NCBI GenBank assembly: GCA_963082975.1 | Contig: OY720344.1 | Coordinates: 2,790,001-2,854,000 of the forward strand | Direction: 5' to 3' | Source of the DNA: Labia minor | Lineage: Eukaryota > Arthropoda > Insecta > Dermaptera > Spongiphoridae | Length of the DNA: 64,000 nucleotides | Shown here: piece by piece, positions 12,541-23,639 of the stretch | Position numbering within the stretch: the stretch's first letter is position 1 | How the letters are laid out: every line of letters starts with the position of its first letter | Position numbers and translations under genes: made by a program | The notes under the pieces: generated by a model | What the model saw: the letters and a program-made list of their open reading frames with translations, nothing else | Databases searched by the model: none | What the model was told of the DNA's origin: nothing

Positions 12541-12812
12541 TATAAAAAGATTTTTATCTGCACATTGCTCAGAATTTATATTACCGCCAAATTATCGCCA
12601 CCAGCGCCTCTATGATCTAGCATTGTAACTAAACTAATTTTATTTAAATACCTCCCCCTGGACACACCTTACCAATTAGCGGTTTAATAAAAGAAGTCTG
12701 ACATGCCCTGAGACCTACTGAATATGCATAAAAAATTTCATTAGAATCGGTCCAGCCGTTTCGGAGGAGTATGATTTCAAAGTTTTGTGACACGAGAATT
12801 TTATATATAAGA
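12254..12812 (-). mobile_element. Helitron B, minus strand, nested in Helitron A
   Basis: On the minus strand it begins at 12812 with TCTTATATATAAAATTCTCG and ends at 12254 with the hairpin GAGCGCCGAAGGCGCTC, GGAGCAG and CTAG, flanked by A and T. Removing it rejoins the LINE tail (ATATACAATA) to TATACAATAATAATATA, the order seen in uninterrupted copies at 30290 and 59900. Inside, 12530-12590 resembles the 5' end of the other Helitron family in plus orientation, and 12315-12375 is inverted LINE 3' sequence. The element is therefore a chimera. Confidence 0.7.
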
Positions 12813-13184
12813 TATACAATAATAATATATATAATTAAAATATCTTTTAAATAAGAACACAAAAAGAAATGAATGTTTTATGTAATATACTGATTGAAAC
12901 AAAATGGATGAAAACCTTTTACTACTCTTAACCAAATACTATGTACCACTCGGGGGGTACAGGGGGCGGAGCCCCCGTCTAGGTGCGGAGAGCGCCGAAG
13001 GCGCTCGGGGCAGCTAGTATATATATAAATGTATATTTTATAAATATATTTTATCTTCATAAAAAAGGTTATTCTATTGTTTTGTTTCCTTTCTTTCTGG
13101 GACATACAATTTATAAAAAAAAAGATATTTTCTCTATACCATTTGAGGGGAAGAAACCCCTCCTCATTGGCGATACAACTGATT

Positions 13185-13530
13185 AATAAGAATTCATCAT
13201 TAATTTTAATGTTATGAAATATTTTTAAATAAGTTCAAAATGAAAATCTATCCTGAAATCAATATTTATGTTTCAAAAACCATAGAAAAAAAATTAATCG
13301 GAGCAATACGAAAGGAGTTAGTTACTAAAAGTAATTAATCGCCAATGAATTACAATTAATTAATTATAATTCAATTCTATTTCTTCTATACCTTCTAGAG
13401 ATCCATTGAAATATCTATAAAAATTTTCAAAAGTCTATTTCAATAAAAAGTCGATGAAAAATCGATTTCAATTTGTCAAAAGAGCGAACAGAGAGACAGA
13501 GAGACAGACGTCAAGTGAAGTTAAGAAAAA
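13185..13530 (+). repeat. Repeat H, copy 1
   Basis: Shares GATTAATAAGAATTCATCAT, AAATCGATTTCAATTTGTCA and AGCGAACAGAGAGACAG with copies at 24520-24890 and 53700-54010. Each ends in a CAGA-type microsatellite followed by AAGTGAAGTT. It directly follows the Helitron A terminus. Confidence 0.65.
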
Positions 13531-13534
13531 CGTT

Positions 13535-15000
13535 ATAATAATAATAAACTATTATTTGGAATTTTAATTTTAAATGGATAAAATTGAAAGAAGAAAAAAA
13601 AATGAAATGTATGTGTCAAAGAAAAACGAGAAGAATTTCTAAATCGAATGACAGGTAGCGGATAGGAGGGGAGGGGAGAGGGGGAATGAATAGGAGGGGA
13701 GAGAAGAAGTTGAAGTATTTCAAACGTCATGTTATCTACTCGATAAAATCTATTTTAGTGATTTCCCATTAAAACTTTTTTTTTCTATATGTTTTTAATA
13801 CCATTTTAATTATTTATTTATTTCTATTTTTAAGTTGAATGTATTTTACAAGAAATAAAACATTTAGCGATAATTAAAGTTTTAAATTAGCCTGAAAAAA
13901 TTTCATGCACCCTGAAGCGGAAAAGTTAGCCTAAATAAAAATAAAAATAAAAAAATAAAAAAAAAAGAAATAGTTTAGGGTAAAAGGTGAGCCGAATTGA
14001 TTCATTGTCAAGGTCTTTGGACTTACCACATGTTTTAATTGATAATCCAATGTGAATCGTTTTAGTTTGCAGACTTTTTGATGAAAACCCAATATTCCAA
14101 ACAAAATAAATAAAGAACAATAATAATAATAATAATAATAATAATATAATAATAATTGATTATTAATTCTTTATTTATTTATTCTATTTTATTTTAATTT
14201 TTTTTTTTTTTTTTTTGGAATTTATTATTATAATTATTATTATTAAGTTTTAACTTGAAATAACACTAAAAATCACAGCACAAGTTACACAGCATATTAA
14301 AAATATCCATAGCTATATGTTTATTTTTATTTATGACCAATTTGTCAAAATAGAATTTCAAATAACATATGTTTGTTGTCTCTCTTTTTCGGAATTCGAC
14401 TATTTTATATAGATAAAATAGAACGATAGTATGTTAGATACGATTGCAAAATTTTGAAGGTTATTTTATGAAACGAATGTTCGTTTCAAAAGGTTACATC
14501 ACAGTAGGAGGATCACAGTTTAAATGTCTGCTTAAGAGCGCAACTCGAAGTGAGCGCAGCCACAGCAACAGAGTTGAGCGCGGCTCTGAGCACGGCTACC
14601 AATCTAACATGAAAGGCACTAGGCGCTAGAATATAAAATCTATTAACAAAACAAAAATGTTCTACTTCTATATCTCTCTTTCTCTCTCTTTGTCGCATCA
14701 ATAAATACATCAATTGATGATTCTTGATTATGTTCCAATTTGTTTATAGAAATTGGAACATGAAATAACACATTTTGTTAGTATGGAGTGTTCAAAAAGA
14801 TTTTAGTTATGAATATATGCGACAGCAACACTTGCGCACTCTCAAGGTCACATTGAACACTAGAAACCAATTTATTAATTGGATTCATTTTCGGAATTAA
14901 AAAAAAAAATAAAAAAATAAAAAGAATTATCTAATTAATTTTCAATAGGGATAAAATGAAAATATTTTGGAAATTGCTTTGGTCGAAATGAAGGAAGCAA
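13535..15000. other. AT-rich DNA, no gene seen
   Basis: Contains a G-rich run at 13655-13710, an AAT array at 14118-14150 and a T-run near 14198-14215. A short GC patch at 14525-14630 (GCGCAACTCGAAGTGAGCGC and GAGCGCGGCTCTGAGC) has repeated GAGCG words and no recognisable identity. Confidence 0.4.
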
Positions 15001-15029
15001 TAGAGGATGGCATAGATTGGTTAAGATGA

Positions 15030-15275
15030 TGATTGGTGACCTTGTCTCGGCCGTTGACAAGCAACGTCATGGAATGGGTGGTGGGGAGTGGGGAGTGCAC
15101 GCCTAGGACGTCTGCTTCCAGTGCCTAGAGCCTAGGGTCTAGACGTGAGTGCCTAGAGCCGCTGTCTAGACGGAGAAACAGCAGACACCGGCGGCCAGAC
15201 GTCGCAGGCCAGGGACACACCTAGGCGAAGGCCGCCGTCCTCTTCTCCCTGCCCTTCCACTGGGACAATTAACAC
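15030..15275. promoter_or_regulatory. GC-rich non-repeat island with GTCTAGAC palindromes
   Basis: A sharp rise in GC in an AT-rich setting, with no copy elsewhere and no long ORF. Two exact GTCTAGAC palindromes (15137-15144, 15164-15171) lie 19 bases apart among repeated GCCTAGAG words. GTCTAGAC is the optimal Smad-binding palindrome known from vertebrate SMAD3/4. A regulatory role is inference. Confidence 0.35.
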
Positions 15276-15427
15276 GTTTTACTCATTCCGGAAACAATGA
15301 CAATTTACCATTTCCAATTTCATTATGGAATTCTACACTATAATCCCCCCCCCCCTTCCCTCATCTTCTTTCCCCTTTAATTTATTATAACAATATTTTG
15401 AATATTTTATTATTATTATTATTATTA

Positions 15428-15428
15428 T

Positions 15429-15468
<40 letters not shown>

Positions 15469-15470
15469 TT
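15428..15470. repeat. (TAG)n microsatellite after (ATT)n
   Basis: An ATT array (about 15405-15430) turns directly into about 13 GTA units (15430-15468). Confidence 0.9.
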
Positions 15471-15514
15471 TAGTAATAGTCATTTATCTACTATATATTT
15501 ATATTAGGTATATA

Positions 15515-15734
15515 AAGCCTAGTTTACCCCTGAGGGTGGGCAAATACTTTTAAGCGTGGCCCAAAATGAAATTTTCAAAATCTCTTCCGGGCCGGAGGAC
15601 CATATTTTGAAAACAATAATAAAATAATAACTTTTTCAACTGGCCGGCGGGCGTTCAAAAGGCATGCTTTTAAAAGTATTTGCCCCCACCCCCCTCAAAT
15701 AATGACAAGAACTAAGCCCGTGTAAACTAGGCTT
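15515..15734. mobile_element. 220-bp MITE with AAGCCTAGTTTAC ends
   Basis: The 13-bp termini are perfect inverted repeats. A second inverted block (GGGTGGGCAAATACTTTTA at the left, TAAAAGTATTTGCCCCCACC at the right) lies just inside, offset by about 25 extra bases at the right. The core is GC-rich (CCGGGCCGGAGG, CTGGCCGGCGGGCG). I could not define a target duplication. Confidence 0.7.
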
Positions 15735-16029
15735 AAGGCATTTGATTCACAAAAAGATTAGTTTGATTTTTTTTTTCAGTCAAAGTATAGTATGTTACTA
15801 AAGATAATATTCCAGTATATTTTGAGTTTTCGAAATATATATACCTAAGTATAGATTAAAATAATTATATATATCTGCTACTCGCTTCGAATATTAATTA
15901 AAAAGTAAAATATGCATCTTTAAATATATAAGTACATTCACCACACTTAAATTATATGATATTTATTATAAAAGATGTCCATGTTTTATGTCTTTTCTTA
16001 TACTTATGAAATCGAGTGAAAAATTTTGA

Positions 16030-16202
16030 TCTCCAGACACCCATATAGTTAGAGTTATAAAACCGAGAAGCAGGTAAAATCGATGGGTAGAGCACGTGGC
16101 TAGAATCGGAGAGGAAAGAATGGCGAAAAATATATTGGTAGGGAGACCGAATTGGAAACGTCCACTTGCAAGATCAAGGATGCAGTGGGTGGACATAGAT
16201 AT
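16030..16202 (+). pseudogene. LINE RT C-terminal fragment
   Basis: Translates piecewise to VRVIKPRS..., VEHVARIGEERMAKNILVGR and a GRP/RSRMQWVD-like end, matching the LINE family at 57980-58090. It is truncated at both ends and passes into an AAT array at 16205-16226. Confidence 0.65.
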
Positions 16203-16268
16203 AATTACAATAATAATAATAATAATGGTTCGAGTAATGATAAAAATGATCTATATATCTACTTAAAC

Positions 16269-16534
16269 CAGTGTTTTCCAACCTGGGGGGCGCGAGACTT
16301 TTGTGAGGGGGCGCAATTGTATTACAACCAATTTTTTTTCTAAAATCTATAATAAACTATAAGATAATATGTTTTTGCTTAATTGAGTGTGTGTGTGTAT
16401 GTGTTATTAAATTAAATAAATTACTATATTATGTGAGTATTTATGAAATTAGATTATTACAAAAATTAAGGGGGGGCGCAAGAATTTTATTTAAAAAAAG
16501 GGGGGCACTAGTACAGAAAGGTTGGAAACCACTG
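16269..16534. mobile_element. hAT MITE, 266 bp, perfect 8-bp target duplication
   Basis: Termini are CAGTGTTTTCCAACC at the left and GGTTGGAAACCACTG at the right. ACTTAAAC flanks both sides (16261-16268 and 16535-16542). Inside each end is a G-run with GGGGCGC. An 8-bp duplication with CAGTG ends defines the hAT superfamily. It carries no coding sequence. Confidence 0.92.
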
Positions 16535-16544
16535 ACTTAAACCA

Positions 16545-17290
16545 TTACATTATTATTATTATTAATTATTGATAAAAAATGTTTGAAAATGAAAAATAAT
16601 AATAATAATGTATCAAAGAAGGAAACTAAATATAAACACAAATATTAGTTTTGTTTTTTGTTTTTTTTTGTTTTTTTTGTTTTTTATTGTATATATTATC
16701 GTACATACGAGTATATCTAGATTTAAAATCAAAATAATGGACTAAGGTGTGCAGACAACCTTGAGCAGTAGTCAATGACCTAACTTTACACATTTTTTTT
16801 TTCTTCTATTATACTAACCTGTCATTGAACTTGGACTAATAAATATTAAAATTTATCGTCGTTGATAATAAATTTTAGGAAGGTCGTTAGATTTCTTTCC
16901 AAAATAAAATTTTTTAACTTTATTATCAGAGCGTGTAACTTAATTGTAATTTGTTATAAAATTTCAAATTCTAATAAATTAGTAGAATTGGCTTTGTGTG
17001 AAATACAATATTCAGTATAAATTAGTAAATTATTAAATTAGTAAACTTGTACATATATTAATTAAGAAATAGAAACGATTATGATGTTAGTGTAAAGTGT
17101 AAAGGAGTATGCTCAGTCAGTGAGTTATTCATGTAGGAAATTGAATATTGATTTTAAAACAAATAAATAAATAAATAGATTTTTACATTATTATTTTACA
17201 TTTTATTAGGTACTTTGAACTTTATTTTATTTATTTTTTTAAATTATTTAATCGAAAACTTTAATTTAAAGAAAAAGTGAAATTTATATT
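16545..17290. other. AT-rich DNA; 3' part duplicated at 20690-20840
   Basis: No gene is seen. The segment 17155-17290 (TTATTAGGTACTTTGAACTT, ATCGAAAACTTTAATTTA, GAAAAAGTGAAATTTATATT) recurs in the same orientation at 20700-20840, next to the hAT MITE at 20852. Confidence 0.5.
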
Positions 17291-17943
17291 CCAAATTTTT
17301 ACCAATATTTTTTTTTTTTTTTTTTTGACTAATCCTACCAATTGGTCTGGTTTACCTTTTTCGATTCAACGATTTTACACAAATGTAGTCAGCCAACTAC
17401 TAAGATTTTGAGTAACCTTATCACAATAATTCAATTATGGATTTTTTTTATGGGGTTTTTAATTTGTAAAAATCAAGTCAATAAGTGATCAAATACACAA
17501 AAAACTTATATTTACATGTGATTAACTATAATTATCTTCTCCACATGATCTCCTATTTCCTATTTTCTATTTAAATTGTATGGACCATTTTCACAATTAA
17601 ATAAATAAATAAATAAATATATTATTATTATTATTATTATTGTAATTCTAATTAACAACTAAACTTAGAAATAAAATTTAAAATTTCAATTTCTTTTTTT
17701 TTAGTTATTTTTTAGGAATTAAATAAGTATGTAAATTTTGAAAAATAATAATGATAAAAAATCTTAATTTCATTGGGACCATGAAAAATTAGTTTAGTTT
17801 ACACCTTATATATATAAGTTTAGATTTTAGTCACTTAGGGACTTTGGAATCTTTGTTTGTTTGTTTTGTTGTTAATTTTAATACTTGAACAGATGAAGAA
17901 GCATAAAAAATAATAGATAAATAATTTATTTAAAATTTATATA

Positions 17944-17967
17944 TCTTATCTTATTATGCTAGCTAAA

Positions 17968-18012
<45 letters not shown>

Positions 18013-18724
18013 CCATGGGTTCTCAAAAACCGCTCTAACGATTTTTTTCAAATTCACACTAGATATAGTATTTATAAAGAAAAATTAAGTTTTATTGATC
18101 ACATCTCAGGAAACGTACATTTTCATTATTTATTTCTTAATTTAAAATTATATATGGGTGACGTCACATGACATCCATTTTTATTTTTTAACTGAAATTG
18201 TATTAATATTTTTTTTATATTTAAAATATTTTAAAATTTATTATTTAATTTCGAAATAAAATTAAAAATATTTATTTTTAATAAAATATATATATATTTA
18301 TTAATCTCTCTCAAAAAAAAACAACAAAACAAATAAATGTCTTCGAAAGATGGTAAAAATATGTTTTTAATTATCAAAATACCTTAGACCAGTGGTTAGA
18401 ACAATTGTTTTTACTCCCCGAGTTCGAAGGATCGAAACTCGCCGCGTGCATTTTTTTTTTATCTATTTTCGTGATTTATTTATTCATTGTTCTTTTATTA
18501 ATTAAGTTTTAGATAGTTTTATAATTTTTAATATTTTTTCAATAAAATATTATTTAATACATTTAATAATTGTAATAAATAATTAAAGAATTGTATATCA
18601 ATATTTTTTAAAGGGTAGAGCGAGAGCTCGGTGTCCCAGGTATTAATATTACCAGCCAAATCCAATAATAATGAATCATTTTTTTAACTTAAGTACCGAG
18701 CCGAGGCTCGGGGTCCCGATACTA
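17944..18724 (+). mobile_element. Helitron-like element E with tRNA-like segment
   Basis: Starts A|TC with TCTTATCTTATTATGCTAGC followed by a TA array. It ends with a CCGAGCC-GA-GGCTCGG hairpin (about 18697-18712), about ten bases, then ACTA|T. A TC start and a terminal hairpin fit a Helitron, though the end is not a strict CTRR. Its 5' third recurs inverted at 31625-31872. A tRNA-like stretch (18384-18450) has a TAGACCAGTGG A-box-like word and GAGTTCGAAGG as a B-box-like word. Confidence 0.6.
18384..18450 (+). repeat. tRNA-like sequence inside element E
   Basis: CCTTAGACCAGTGGTTAGAA and GAGTTCGAAGGATCGAAACT are spaced roughly as the A and B boxes of a tRNA gene, but the arms do not fold into a normal cloverleaf. 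A captured or degenerate tRNA/SINE head is more likely than a functional tRNA. Confidence 0.35.
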
Positions 18725-19065
18725 TATATATAAATGTCAAAAATAAAAACAGAAAATTAAATTTATTTTGTAAATTTATAAAAAAGTTTGTTTTTTTTTC
18801 TATTAGAATTACGAATAGCTTTGATTTATATATATATATATATATATTATATAATTAATAGTTGAGTAATTATTATTTTATTATAAATTTATTAAATATT
18901 AAGTATTACTAGTATAATATCTACGTATAGAATATATCATTAATCTATTATATATATAAAAATTCTACCCTGATTAAAATAAATAAAAATAAAAAAATAA
19001 AAAAGTTTGAAAAGAATTAAATCATTTTTTTATGAGGAAATGAAAAATGTTTCGTTTTGTTTTGA

Positions 19066-19275
19066 TTGTCATACTTGGTCCGAATGGTTGGTGCATGCAA
19101 CAAGAACCCGGATGAGATCAAGTCTCCAGTAGGTGGACTAGCAAATTTAAGCATGGAGAATCCAAGGCCGTGGAGACAGTTGTCTGGGCCTCCAGGCTCT
19201 TCGACTCCAGTGGGCCATCGGCCTCGCCACGTGGAACACATCCAACTCGGGGAGGGGAGCAACTGCTGGTGATTT
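19066..19275. other. GC-richer non-repeat island, 68-codon ORF
   Basis: Locally GC-rich with open frames on both strands (plus 19066-19272). The plus-strand product is rich in P, G, S and R and matches no family I know. No splice sites are decisive. It may be an exon or a non-coding element. It directly precedes the MULE-type relic. Confidence 0.25.
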
Positions 19276-19299
19276 TCAGCATTTCAATTCCAACTTAAT

Positions 19300-20640
19300 A
19301 ATATTTGGGTGCCATTTTTCAGCACATTTGAATATCGTATTTGAACATTCAATTTAAACTCGCTAACATTTTTTTAAAATAATTCACTTGAATAGAAATA
19401 TATTGAACACTAAAAAAAGTGGTTGCACATTAAAATAAGCTTAGAAACACTAAAAAAACCTTTGAGCACTAAAACAATTTTAGGAACAACACAATTCTAT
19501 TTAGGAACAATAAAATAAAATTAAAACACTAAAACTTTTGTTGCAGCAAAGACCAAACACATATGTACTTTTCATACATACAAATTCTTTTGAAATGGAC
19601 CGAAGAAAGAAATTCTAGTTGCTATAAAATTAAAACTATGGACAGATGCATTTCACTGGGCATTATCAATTAAAACTGTAATAAAAAAAATCTAATAAAT
19701 ATTTTGCATGTTCCTCACAATCACATTTTCAAAAAGTAACTTCTGAATTAATCTCGCAATATAATTCATTAAATGAAAAGTGGGAGTCATTTGAGGAATA
19801 TGAAAAATTCAATTTTGGAATCTGGGTTATAACGAATCCCGCAATGGAAAATACAAGTACTTGTACCTGTCCTTCATTTGGCAAAGATTATATATGCAAA
19901 CATATTTTAGGCATGAAAATTTGATTGAAAAAAGTAACTGTTCCACAAGAAGCAAAATTTGTTCCCATTGACCGGATAAATCAACAAAAGCACTAATAAT
20001 TGATTAAAATTAATTTTTGATGTTCCTATATGCACGACACCCTTAAAGAGTATTATAATGTTCCTATATCTATAATAGTCTATGAGTCTATGTCATATAT
20101 ATATATATTTATTATAATAAAATGTGTTAAAAAATATAATATCAGTATTATTTTTAAATAATTATGAATATCTAATGAATAGGAAAGAACATAAAATAAC
20201 ACACACCTTTCTCAACCTCTCCTATGTGAATAAAATTAAACAAAATATAAGGTGGATCCTCTACGTACACATTTTCCATTTTAAAATATTTTCAATGTTC
20301 ATTTATATTGTATATTGTCCTTCCTCTCAGATATAAAATTAATGAACTCTTATTTTAATAACCAGCAAATTTATATAATGTTTAAAAAAATGATTTTAAA
20401 GTTAATGGCAATGTTTTAATGTGCGAATGAATATTTTTATTGTTAACGTAATTTAATGTAAAAAAAAAGATCTAATTTAATGTTTATTTTGACCTAATTT
20501 GATGTGCAAGTACTCAAATTTAATGTTCAAATTAGATTTTTTAAATGTTTAATTCTCAATGTGCAAATCTCCTATTTTAGTGTGGAAATAACCTATTTAA
20601 GTGTGCTATTATATTTATCCCTTAATATTTTATTAGAATT
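19300..20640. mobile_element. MULE-type DNA transposon relic
   Basis: The two flanks are made of repeated words related to GCACATTAAAATA: the left one (19380-19545) as ACACTAAAA and GCACATTAAAATAAG, the right one (20410-20620) inverted as TTTAATGTGC and TTTTAGTGTGG. Words are spaced about 25-30 bp apart, giving long inverted ends with internal subrepeats. Between them lies a coding relic with a SWIM zinc finger. Long TIRs plus a SWIM transposase fit Mutator-like elements. Exact ends and target duplication are not resolved. Confidence 0.55.
19775..19998 (+). pseudogene. MULE transposase C-terminal relic with SWIM zinc finger
   Basis: From 19775 the frame reads EKWESFEEYEKF then GIWVITNPAMENTSTCTCPS, with the SWIM pattern C-x-C at 19857-19865 and CKH about 13 residues later, followed by ILGM. 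A stop at 19922 interrupts it. Downstream in the same frame are VPQEAKFVPID-like residues, the usual continuation in MULE transposases. No start and no DDE region remain. SWIM domains bind DNA or proteins in MULE transposases. Confidence 0.65.
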
Positions 20641-20851
20641 TGGTGAACCCATCCATCGAATATTAATTTTGTTACTAATTAAATTAAATTAAATACTAAA
20701 TAAATAAATACATTTTTATATTATCTTTACATTATTATTTTACATTTTATTAGGTACTTTGAACTTGATTTTATTTTATTTATTTTTTTAAAATTATTTA
20801 ATCGAAAACTTTAATTTATAGAAAAAGTGAAATTTATATTTATTTTCAGTA

Positions 20852-21632
20852 CAGTGGTGTACCTAGAACTTTTGCCGCCCGGGGCGATCTCCAGTTTGCC
20901 GCCCGGGGCGATCATTAGTTTGCCGCCCTTTTTATTATAAGTCAATCAAATAGTGGTTTTTATAAATTAATACATATAAATAAATTATTAAGTTATTTAA
21001 TCAATATTAATTAATACACAGAGAGTAACTTTTTTTACACATATTTGTATGCACTCGTATATATATAAACATATTTATATAATATTTACTCTTCTAGCTT
21101 TCAAACTAGAAAAATCGTGTATAATGCTCCCAAAATTTATATTTATATTTTTTCCGCCGGCCCTGCTTTTCAAAAGAAAAATCGATGATTTAAAAAAATA
21201 TTGGTATATCACTTCAAAGTAATCATATAAACTTTTCAAAAGAAATGACATTTATAAACTGATATCAAAAAATTTTAGTTAGGAAAAATTGCCGAACAAA
21301 ATCGTAAAGATGCGTTTACGAATTCAACGAATTTTAATGAATACAATAAAATAAAATTATTATCCTGTTCTTGGAATTAGAATTCAAAATTTACACTAAA
21401 ATGCATTTATATACACCGAGGAATAATATTCGAAATCATATATTATAGTTAATCATAATTTATAGAAATCAAATAATAAACTTATAATAATCATTTATTA
21501 TTCAAGAAAGAAAAAAAATAAATATAAAATGAATAAGTTGCTTTTTACAACTATAACTACTTAAATATAAAAAATGCCGCCCCAAGATAAGTGCCGCCCG
21601 GTGCGGACCGCACCCCCCTAGGTACGCCAATG
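20852..21632. mobile_element. hAT non-autonomous element, 781 bp, perfect 8-bp target duplication
   Basis: Left end CAGTGGTGTACCTAGAAC, right end CCTAGGTACGCCAATG, flanked by TTTCAGTA at 20844-20851 and 21633-21640. Near both ends are TGCCGCCCGGGGCG-like blocks. The interior is AT-rich with no transposase. Confidence 0.92.
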
Positions 21633-21828
21633 TTTCAGTAATTAATTAAATTAATTAGGTAATTATATATATATATATATATATATATACTCTTTTTCCT
21701 TTTTTCCTTTATTATTAGATCTATTATTAGATGTAGTATTAAAATTTTCGCATAAGACTTCATATAAGATTCTCTCGAATATTATTATTATTATTATTAT
21801 CTTATTATTATTTTATTAAAATTACGAC

Positions 21829-22250
21829 CAGGAGGAAATTTTAGAAGATTATCAATGCGAATTGAGGTCAAATCGATTAACACTAGATCCAATTAGACAA
21901 AATAATTCAAGTATTAGGCTACGCGGACGATTTAAATATAATAGGAGACTCCATAAACTCAATTAACGACGTGTTAGAAAAATTAACAAAAGCTAGAAAA
22001 GAGAGAGAGAGAGAGAGAGAGAGTGGGGCTTGAAATTAATAGTGTTAAAACAAAATATTTAGTAGCAGAGAGGAATAGTATTAACACACGAAAAATTAAC
22101 ATAAAAAAACATAAAATTTTACATTGAAGAAAAATTTAAATATTTAGCTTCTGTGTTTATGTAATCAGAAGGATAGTAATATTCGCGAAGAATTTAAATC
22201 ATGGTTGCAATCGGGTAACGTCTGTTATCATACAGTAAAGGGGTTTCGCA
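21829..22250 (+). pseudogene. LINE reverse transcriptase fragment with YADD
   Basis: Piecewise translation gives NCELRSNRLTLDPIRQNNSS-like residues (equivalent to GFRPNRST), then ILGYADDLNIIGDSI, where YADD at about 21927-21940 holds the two catalytic aspartates of the RT palm. KTKYLVAERNS follows. A GA microsatellite (21999-22021) interrupts the frame. The 3' portion (CAATCGGGTAACGTCTGTTA) matches other copies, ending at a GAGATAGAGATAGA tail. Confidence 0.7.
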
Positions 22251-22259
22251 GAGATAGAG

Positions 22260-23060
22260 ATAGATTAGAATTAAATCTATAGAATATATATGCTCAACAA
22301 TTTTATTTTTAGCTAAAAATTTAACTAAAATAAATGGAATATTATTAAAATTACAAAAATAATATTAAATAGATATAAAATATAAGAATAGTGAATTCCA
22401 ATAAAATTTTAAAAAAATGTCTTCTTTTTAATATTAATCAACAAATCAAAGAAATGAATGCTAGATATTCTCTAATATATATATTAAAAAAAAAAAAAAA
22501 AAAAAACCCTCTGACTTTCAAGTCGGTTTTAAATAAATTAATTGTAATCAACATTGTTATCTGTAAGAGTATTGAATTACAAGATCTTTAATGTCAAATC
22601 AATAGTAATGGTTAAAATAGAACAATGTGAATATGTGATATTTTAACGAGAAGTTACGGGGCTGCTATCCTGGGGGATGAAAGTCATTTTTAAATTAGAC
22701 AAAAGTCAGCAACTATTAAAATGAGATTGCATTCTTATGTCCTAATAAATAGAAATTATTGCAGTGAAAGCAATTTTATAAAATTATATTCTCTATAAAA
22801 AAAGACAATTGTCACATTGTCTTTAAATCTAAAGCTTCAACCTGTCAAATATATAAATAGGTATAATAATAATATAATAAGTTCTAATGTTTGGCAAAAA
22901 AGTAGTTTTATTTTAGAAAAAACAAAAACAAATTATTTTATGAAACGTTTTTCATAGGAGGGAAAAGAATTTTGTAAAAAAAAAAAAAAAAAAAATTTTT
23001 AAAAAAGTTTATAAGTAGTTTCTGTGATAAATTGTTTTAGTTGATATAATTATTATACCT
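22260..23060. other. AT-rich DNA, no gene seen
   Basis: A-runs at about 22485-22506 and 22975-22996; otherwise featureless. Confidence 0.4.
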
Positions 23061-23068
23061 AACATATA

Positions 23069-23579
23069 CAAGGTGACAAAAAAGTTTCCGGAATTTCTAA
23101 ATAAAACGCAAAATAGTTCATCTTCTTCAATATTTATTTTGTCTTCTTCAAAATATGCCCCTTCTGAAGCAAAATACGCATATGCCAACGCTTCTTTCAA
23201 TCTTTGAAACATTTTTTATAGGTCTTCAGTTTTATGGTCGGTATGGAGTCAAAACGGGTTCCCCGGAGTGGCAATTTTACTTTTAGAAAGAGGAAAAATT
23301 CACACGGGGCCAGATCTGGACTGTACGGTGCCTGGTCGATGGTATTTATCGAGTGTTTTGCCTTAAATGCGTTCGATGAGATGGCGCGTTATCGTCGTGC
23401 AAAATCCACGAATTGTCTGCCCACAATTCCGGACAAACACGATGAACCCGTTCACGCAAACACCTTAAAACAGTCACATAATACTCCTTATTGACCGTTT
23501 GTCTCTCTGGAACGTATTCATGATGCACCACATCACGAATATCGACAAAAACAAAATTCCGGAAACTTTTTTGCCACAA
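23069..23579 (-). mobile_element. Deleted mariner element, minus strand
   Basis: Ends are CAAGGTGACAAAAAAGTTTC at the left and its inverted counterpart (GAAACTTTTTTGCCACAA) at the right, each next to TA. On the minus strand a 77-codon frame (23579-23346) reads FVDIRDVVHHEYVPERQTVN and then ILHDDNAPSH, the segment of mariner transposase around the second catalytic aspartate. Beyond it the frame is lost and only C-terminal traces remain. The N-terminal helix-turn-helix region is missing, so this is a 511-bp internal deletion copy. Confidence 0.85.
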
Positions 23580-23639
23580 TATTTTATATATAATATACTT
23601 TTATGTATTGATTTAGAAAAAAACAAATATGGTTTTCAT

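Larger units (their letters stand above)
10776..13017 (+). mobile_element. Helitron A (2.2 kb) with LINE cargo and a nested Helitron
   Basis: The 5' end is A|TC at 10775-10777, TCTATGTATATATATAAAAA then GGTTTTTGTCTGC. The 3' end holds GGGGGCGGAGCCCCC, the hairpin GAGCGCCGAAGGCGCTC (about 12990-13006) and CAGCTAG|T at 13011-13018. TC start, hairpin a few bases from a CTRR end and insertion between A and T are Helitron signatures. The interior holds LINE RT sequence (11620-12250) and an opposite-strand Helitron at 12254-12812. No Rep/helicase ORF remains, so it is non-autonomous. Shared termini place it with the copies ending at 32880, 56397 and 60125. Confidence 0.8.
17295..18835 (+). repeat. 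Repeat F, copy 2, interrupted by a Helitron-like element
   Basis: From about 17295 to 17943 and again from 18725 to 18835 the sequence follows 8645-9420 almost base for base. Between them sits the insertion at 17944-18724, placed in what is a TA array in copy 1. The uninterrupted copy gives the empty site. Confidence 0.85.

Noticed and set aside
13926..14120. 64-codon ORF with FLFFLFFYFYFYL
   Set aside because: Caused by an A-rich run read on the other strand.
18384..18450. Functional tRNA gene
   Set aside because: Box-like words are present but the arms do not pair properly, and it lies inside a mobile element.
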